Translations under genes and position numbers: made by a program
Notes under the pieces: generated by a model
What the model was told of the DNA's origin: nothing
The model's input: only the letters and a program-made list of their open reading frames with translations
The model's database searches: none
Shown here: piece after piece, positions 59,343 to 64,000 of the stretch
Layout of the letters: every line of letters starts with the position of its first letter
Numbering within the stretch: position 1 is the first letter of the stretch
Assembly (NCBI RefSeq): GCF_014851395.1
Contig: NW_024040041.1
Coordinates: 13,450,242-13,514,241 of the forward strand
Direction: 5' to 3'
Source of the DNA: Micropterus salmoides
Lineage: Eukaryota; Chordata; Actinopteri; Centrarchiformes; Centrarchidae
Length of the DNA: 64,000 nt

Positions 59343-60946
59343 CAGTGAGGAAAATAAGTATTTGAACACCCTGCCATTTTGCAAGTTCTCCCACTTAGAA
59401 ATCATGGAGGGGTCTGAAATTGTCATCGTAGGTGCATGTCCACTGTGAGAGACAAATCTAAAAAAAAAAAATCCAGAAATCACAATGTATGATTTTATAA
59501 CTATTTATTTGTATGATACAGCTGCAAATAAGTATTTGAACACCTGAGAAAATCAATGTTAATATTTGGTACAGTAGCCTTTGTTTGCAATTACAGAGGT
59601 CAAATGTTTCCTGTAGTTTTTCACCAGGTTTGCACACACTGCAGGAGGGATTTTGGCCCACTCCTCCACACAGATCTTCTCTAGATCAGTCAGGTTTCTG
59701 GGCTGTCGCTGAGAAACACAGAGTTTGAGCTCCCTCCAAAGATTCTCTATTGGGTTTAGGTCTGGAGACTGGCTAGGCCACGCCAGAACCTTGATATGCT
59801 TCTTACAGAGCCACTCCTTGGTTATCCTGGCTGTGTGCTTCTGGTCATTGTCATGTTGGAAGACCCAGCCTCGACCCATCTTCAATGCTCTAACTGAGGG
59901 AAGGAGGTTGTTCCCCAAAATCTCGCAATACATGGCCCCGGTCATCCTCTCCTTAATACAGTGCAGTCGCCCTGTCCCATGTGCAGAAAAACACCCCCAA
60001 AGCATGATGCTACCACCCCCATGCTTCACAGTAGGGATGGTGTTCTTGGGATGGTACTCATCATTCTTCTTCCTCCAAACACGGTTAGTGGAATTATGAC
60101 CAAAAAGTTCTATTTTGGTCTCATCTGACCACATGACTTTCTCCCATGACTCCTCTGGATCATCCAAATGGTCATTGGCAAACTGAAGACGGGCCTTGAC
60201 ATGTGCTGGTTTAAGCAGGGGAACCTTCCGTGCCATGCATGATTTCAAACCATGACGTCTTAGTGTATTACCAACAGTAACCTTGGAAACAGTGGTCCCA
60301 GCTCTTTTCAGGTCATTGACCAGCTCCTCCCGTGTAGTTCTGGGCTGATTTCTCACCTTTCTTAGGATCATTGAGACCCCACAAGGTGAGATCTTGCATG
60401 GAGCCCCAGTCTGAGGGAGATGGACAGTCATGTTTAGCTTCTTCCATTTTCTAATGATTGCTCCAACAGTGGACCTTTTTTCACCAAGCTGCTTGGCAAT
60501 TTCCCCGTAGCCCTTTCCAGCCTTGTGGAGGTTTACAATTTTGTCTCTAGTGTCTTTGGACAGCTCTTTGGTCTTGGCCATGTTAGTAGTTGGATTCTTA
60601 CTGATTGTATGGGGTGGACAGGTGTCTTTATGCAGCTAACGACCTCAAACAGGTGCATCTAATTTAGGATAATAAATGGAGTGGAGGTGGACATTTTGAA
60701 GGCAGACTAACAGGTCTTTGAGAGTCAGAATTCTAGCTGATAGACAGGTGTTCAAATATCTTATTTGCAGCTGTATCACACAAATAGTTATAAAATCATA
60801 CATTGTGATTTCTGGATTTTTTTTTTTCCGATTATGTCTCTCACAGTGGACATGCACCTACGATGACAATTTCAGACCCCTCCATGATTTCTAAGTGGGA
60901 GAACTTGCAAAATGGCAGGGTGTTCAAATACTTATTTTCCTCACTG
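59343..60946 (-). mobile_element. Tc1-like transposon, complete, TA-flanked
   Basis: 1,604 bp, ends CAGTGAGGAAAATAAGTATT and complement, terminal inverted repeats of about 210 bases with little divergence, TA duplication at 59341-59342 and 60947-60948. Carries an intact transposase frame (next entry). Lies 97 bp after the Ig stop codon. Confidence 0.93.
59559..60581 (-). CDS. Tc1 transposase, full-length open frame
   Basis: 340 residues, the usual Tc1 length, with no stop or shift. ATG at 60581 gives MAKTKELSKDTRDK. Two helix-turn-helix units (about residues 1-60 and 70-120) are joined by a hook with TGAPCKISP in place of GRPR-type sequence. The DDE core has VMWSDETKIELFG (first Asp), FQHDNDQKHT (second Asp) and SQSPDLNPIENLW (Glu), with the DD34E spacing of the Tc1 group. 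It catalyses cut-and-paste transposition into TA. Together with good ends it may be recently active; no activity can be shown from sequence. Confidence 0.92.
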   Translation of the reverse strand: MAKTKELSKDTRDKIVNLHKAGKGYGEIAKQLGEKRSTVGAIIRKWKKLNMTVHLPQTGAPCKISPCGVSMILRKVRNQPRTTREELVNDLKRAGTTVSKVTVGNTLRRHGLKSCMARKVPLLKPAHVKARLQFANDHLDDPEESWEKVMWSDETKIELFGHNSTNRVWRKKNDEYHPKNTIPTVKHGGGSIMLWGCFSAHGTGRLHCIKERMTGAMYCEILGNNLLPSVRALKMGRGWVFQHDNDQKHTARITKEWLCKKHIKVLAWPSQSPDLNPIENLWRELKLCVSQRQPRNLTDLEKICVEEWAKIPPAVCANLVKNYRKHLTSVIANKGYCTKY

Positions 60947-62709
60947 TATATATATATATGATAAACATAAAAACCTTTTGTTGTGAACATCCAAAATAAA
61001 ACCACATCAAGTCAACATACAGAAAACTTCTGTTATCAGTCAAGCTCTGAAGGTTTTTCATTTTCCTGGAGTTTCTAAACAGATCATCTTCAGAGAGTCA
61101 CTTCCCCCTCTCTCTGCATCTCTGAGACCAAAACCTGTAGCAGTGAAACTTTGTAGAAACCATCAGAGCTACGAATAAACTTCCTCAAAGCAAGAGACTC
61201 ATCTTACACTGCATTTATTTGCAAATCAGCGTGTATTTAGATGTGAAGTGTGTACAGCAGACACAAGCACAAAAAATCTTCAGAAAAGTGTCATTGTATT
61301 CATTTTTTTGCAAAAGAAATACCATGATGAAGAAGGATAAATTATGTATGGAATTGTATGAGCTCAAACAATATAACTAAATGCAGGACATGCAGACAAA
61401 ACAAGGCAAAAATACCCCATACAATATGAGAATATTTGTGTATGTTGTTTGTTTTGCTGATATAGAGATGGGTAGAAATATAAAACATCAAATTAAACTA
61501 TAGAAACAGCTACTTTAGGTGATATAAGTTACAACATTGGATCTACAGTAGAATGAACACTAGGCAAAAAATAATCGTGATTAAAAAATTACTTTGTTAC
61601 CTGAAAATATTTTTTTTTTTGTAAAATTCACAGTATTGCTAACAGAGACATGCCCCTTCTAATGTGAGCTTGAAAAGGATAATGGGAGTTTACGATACTG
61701 ATGAGATCACCGCAGCTCTTTTCTGATCGGTCAAACTGACAGCATTCCAACTAATCAAGTGTTACAACACTCCCCAGTCTCCCCTACTCTTAAGTCATCA
61801 TCACTACATTATTAGATGAGTACTCAGTACTGCACATGTAATAATGTCCAGTGTCCTTGCTCAGCATTCATTTTGATCTAAACTAAACACCTGTAAAGTT
61901 TCATGACTGCATCTTGCACAGTTGTGACGCTAGTGTGTTGTGAAAATCTGTCCACAGACATACTTTATAAACACTTGGCATAGTACTGAAAATCACCTCT
62001 GTGGTAGTTCACGCTACAGTAGGTGTCTCCAGGAACACATTTAGCCACGATGACACTCACACAGACTCAGGAGGTGAAAACATGCCACATGCTGTCACAG
62101 CTGGTAAAAATTACTTACTATAATGATGACTTCCACACAACATAGCCGGCAACAGCAAATCTGTTAAAATCAGTATCCAGATGTGAATAAAATAAATGCT
62201 TCATGTACACATTTCAGCCACATTAATGTGTTTGGCATCTGAAGCAGGTCACAATGTGGGAGTGAAAGAAAATATTGCAGTTCTTTTATAAAACCACTAG
62301 ATGGCAGTAAGTGTCAAGTTTCTCTCTCATCTGTCATCAGAAGGAGACTCTCACATCTGCTGACACTGACTGACACTCAAACCCCGGGCTGAAATAGAGT
62401 TTGTGAGCTCGCTTCACCACATCACTGATAGAACATTCTAAGCGTCGGATCAGCAGAGACCGCAGCTTTATGAGTGAATTTTGTTTCCGTCCGAGATTTC
62501 AAGATAAACAGCTGGAAGACTGAGGGGGCTGCTGTTCTTGTGCTTGGGAGACACTGTGATGAGAGCTGAAAGAATCAGTGATGATGCAATTAGAAAACTG
62601 TGTTCCTTTGTCACATTTTCCTCTCATAGCAGTTATCCCTATCACTTTTCAGCACTGTAGCCAGGCTGACAGAGAGTCACAGCTCTACTGAGCCAAGCAT
62701 TACGACTTC
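60947..62709. other. spacer after the Tc1 element
   Basis: AT-rich; AATAAA at about 60995 could be a polyadenylation signal for the Ig gene if the transcript crosses the transposon. At about 61210-61262 an inverted-octamer-like atttgcaaat followed by gatgtgaagtgtgtacagca resembles the start of a V exon, but nothing V-like follows. No membrane exon seen. Confidence 0.35.
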
Positions 62710-63757
62710 ATGAGCTTCTTTAATGATACAATTCTAGCTATTAGAGACAAAATTCACCAAGACCTGCCCTCAACTGGCACCAACTTATCTCTAAACTCAG
62801 GAACCTTAGAAACAGCTATAGAACCAGATATATGTTTTGCTTCCCTCAATCTTTACCAACTAACTTCAATAATTTCTTCATCTAAACCATCAACCTGCCT
62901 CTTAGACCCCATCCCGACTAGGTTGCTTAAAGATGTTTTACCCTTAGTCAGCACCTCTATACTAGATATGATCAATCTATCTTTATCAACAGGCTATGTA
63001 CCACAGTACTTTAAAGTAGCTGTAATTAAACCTCTTCTGAAAAAGCCCAAACTTGATCCGGATGTTTTAGCCAACTATAGACCTATATCTAACCTTTCAT
63101 TCCTCTCTAAGGTTCTGGAGAAAGCAGTTGTTAAACAGCTGTGTGACTTTCTACAGAGCAATAGTTTATTTGAGGATTTTAAGTCAGGATTTAGAGCTCA
63201 TCATAGCACAGAGGCAGCACTGGTGAAAATTACTAATGACCTCCATATTGCATCAGACAAAGGACTTGTCTCTGTACTGGTTTTATTAGATCTTAGTGCT
63301 GCATTTGATACCATTGACCATCAGATCATATTACAGAGACTGGGACATTTCATTGGCATTAAAGGAACCGCTCGATCAAACCAGATGAAACTCATCAGTT
63401 AGCTACACTTCAATGTGATGTTAAACTCAGATAAAACTGAAGTTATTGTTCTGGGGCCTAAGCATGCTCCGTGACGCATTATCTAAAGATATAGTTTCCC
63501 TTGATGGCATCGCCCTGGCCTCCAGCACCACTGTGAGGAATCTTGGAGTTATCTTTGATCAGGACATGTTGTTTAAGTCTCACATTAAGCAAATTTCAAG
63601 GACTGCCTTTTTTCACCTATGTAATATTGCGAAAATCAGGAACATCCTGTCTAAAAATGATGCAGAAAAAATAGTCCATGCATCTGTTACTTCTAGGCTG
63701 GATTACTGCAATTCCTACTTTACAGTTTTATTTAGTTATAACTTACACTGGGTTTGA
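62710..63757 (+). mobile_element. L2-like LINE, 5'-truncated and internally deleted
   Basis: Reverse transcriptase part (62710-63402) with CLLDPIPTRLLKDVLP, NYRPISNLSFLSKVLEK, SGFRAHHSTEAAL and LLDLSAAFDTIDH. The region that should contain the FADD catalytic motif is missing: the sequence jumps from RLGHFIGI to NQMKLIS. It resumes near 63405 with LNSDKTEVIVLGPKH and LGVIFDQDMLFKSHIKQIS, in a broken frame. The endonuclease is absent. Dead copy. Confidence 0.85.
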
Positions 63758-64000
63758 GAGTCAACAGGGTTTGTTGACTTACAGTAGTTTATAAGCTTAT
63801 AATAAGTCATTAATTGTTGAAACATTGTACATTAGGGTACATGGTTGTGCTCTGTAAGTTAAAAACAGGTTACAGGTTTATTGTTTATGCGACATCAGTT
63901 TTATTTAGTCAACGTTACTGTAGCGAACCTAAATTTAGTTATGCAATTTAATAAATTTATGAGAATTGATACCCAGTTATGAATTTTATTATTCATAAAA
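63758..64000. other. right edge, nothing recognised
   Basis: AT-rich sequence with no frame, repeat end or RNA gene that I can identify. Confidence 0.4.

Noticed and set aside
61210..61270. Possible VH remnant (octamer-like site and gatgtgaagtgtg)
   Set aside because: Short resemblance only, with no framework, Cys or recombination signal after it.

Overview
The window is teleost genomic DNA. The genes are split by introns with GT/AG boundaries, the dispersed repeats are of fish type (Tc1/mariner copies, L2/CR1-like LINE remnants, foldback elements), and the constant exons have the teleost arrangement of a C-mu1 exon read into C-delta exons. No species can be named from the sequence alone.

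Left part (1-28 kb), flanking genes: sez6l2 lies on the minus strand (15 coding exons, about 7-16411; the 3' end with the membrane segment is off the left edge). It is head-to-head with asphd1 on the plus strand (5 coding exons, 19219-21871). The same divergent pair is known in mammals (human 16p11.2). A cabp5-like EF-hand gene follows on the minus strand (6 coding exons, 24806-28017). The large sez6l2 intron at 717-4999 holds a LINE nested in a foldback repeat.

Middle part (29.8-43.6 kb), the variable part of an immunoglobulin heavy-chain (IGH) locus on the plus strand: one apparently intact VH (32060-32560), two VH pseudogenes that keep 23-bp-spacer recombination signals, one VH leader remnant, and four JH-like segments of which only one (42648-42698) looks intact. 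I found no D segment. The region is full of transposons: a Tc1 copy with a nested element (29807-31885), a TA-flanked IS630/Tc1/mariner element with an Arg/Gly-rich N-terminus and two introns (32967-35228), a truncated Tc1 copy (39030-40275) and a hAT-type non-autonomous element with a perfect 8-bp target duplication (40795-41454).

Right part (44-64 kb), constant region: C-mu1 is followed about 1 kb later by delta1, with no C-mu2, C-mu3, C-mu4 or IgM membrane exons between. Then come three copies of a delta2-delta3-delta4 block (2,350-bp period, nearly identical), delta5, delta6 and two terminal Ig domains (56714-57025 and 58897-59246), the last ending in a stop after a short Cys-containing tail. 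All junctions are phase 1, so the exons from the intact JH to this stop can be read as one frame of 15 constant domains. No membrane exon was found. The array therefore looks like a mu1-delta chimeric, IgD-type heavy-chain gene that lost the IgM exons, possibly joined to an IgT-like 3' end. An intact 340-codon Tc1 transposase sits just after the stop, and a 5'-truncated L2-like LINE closes the window.
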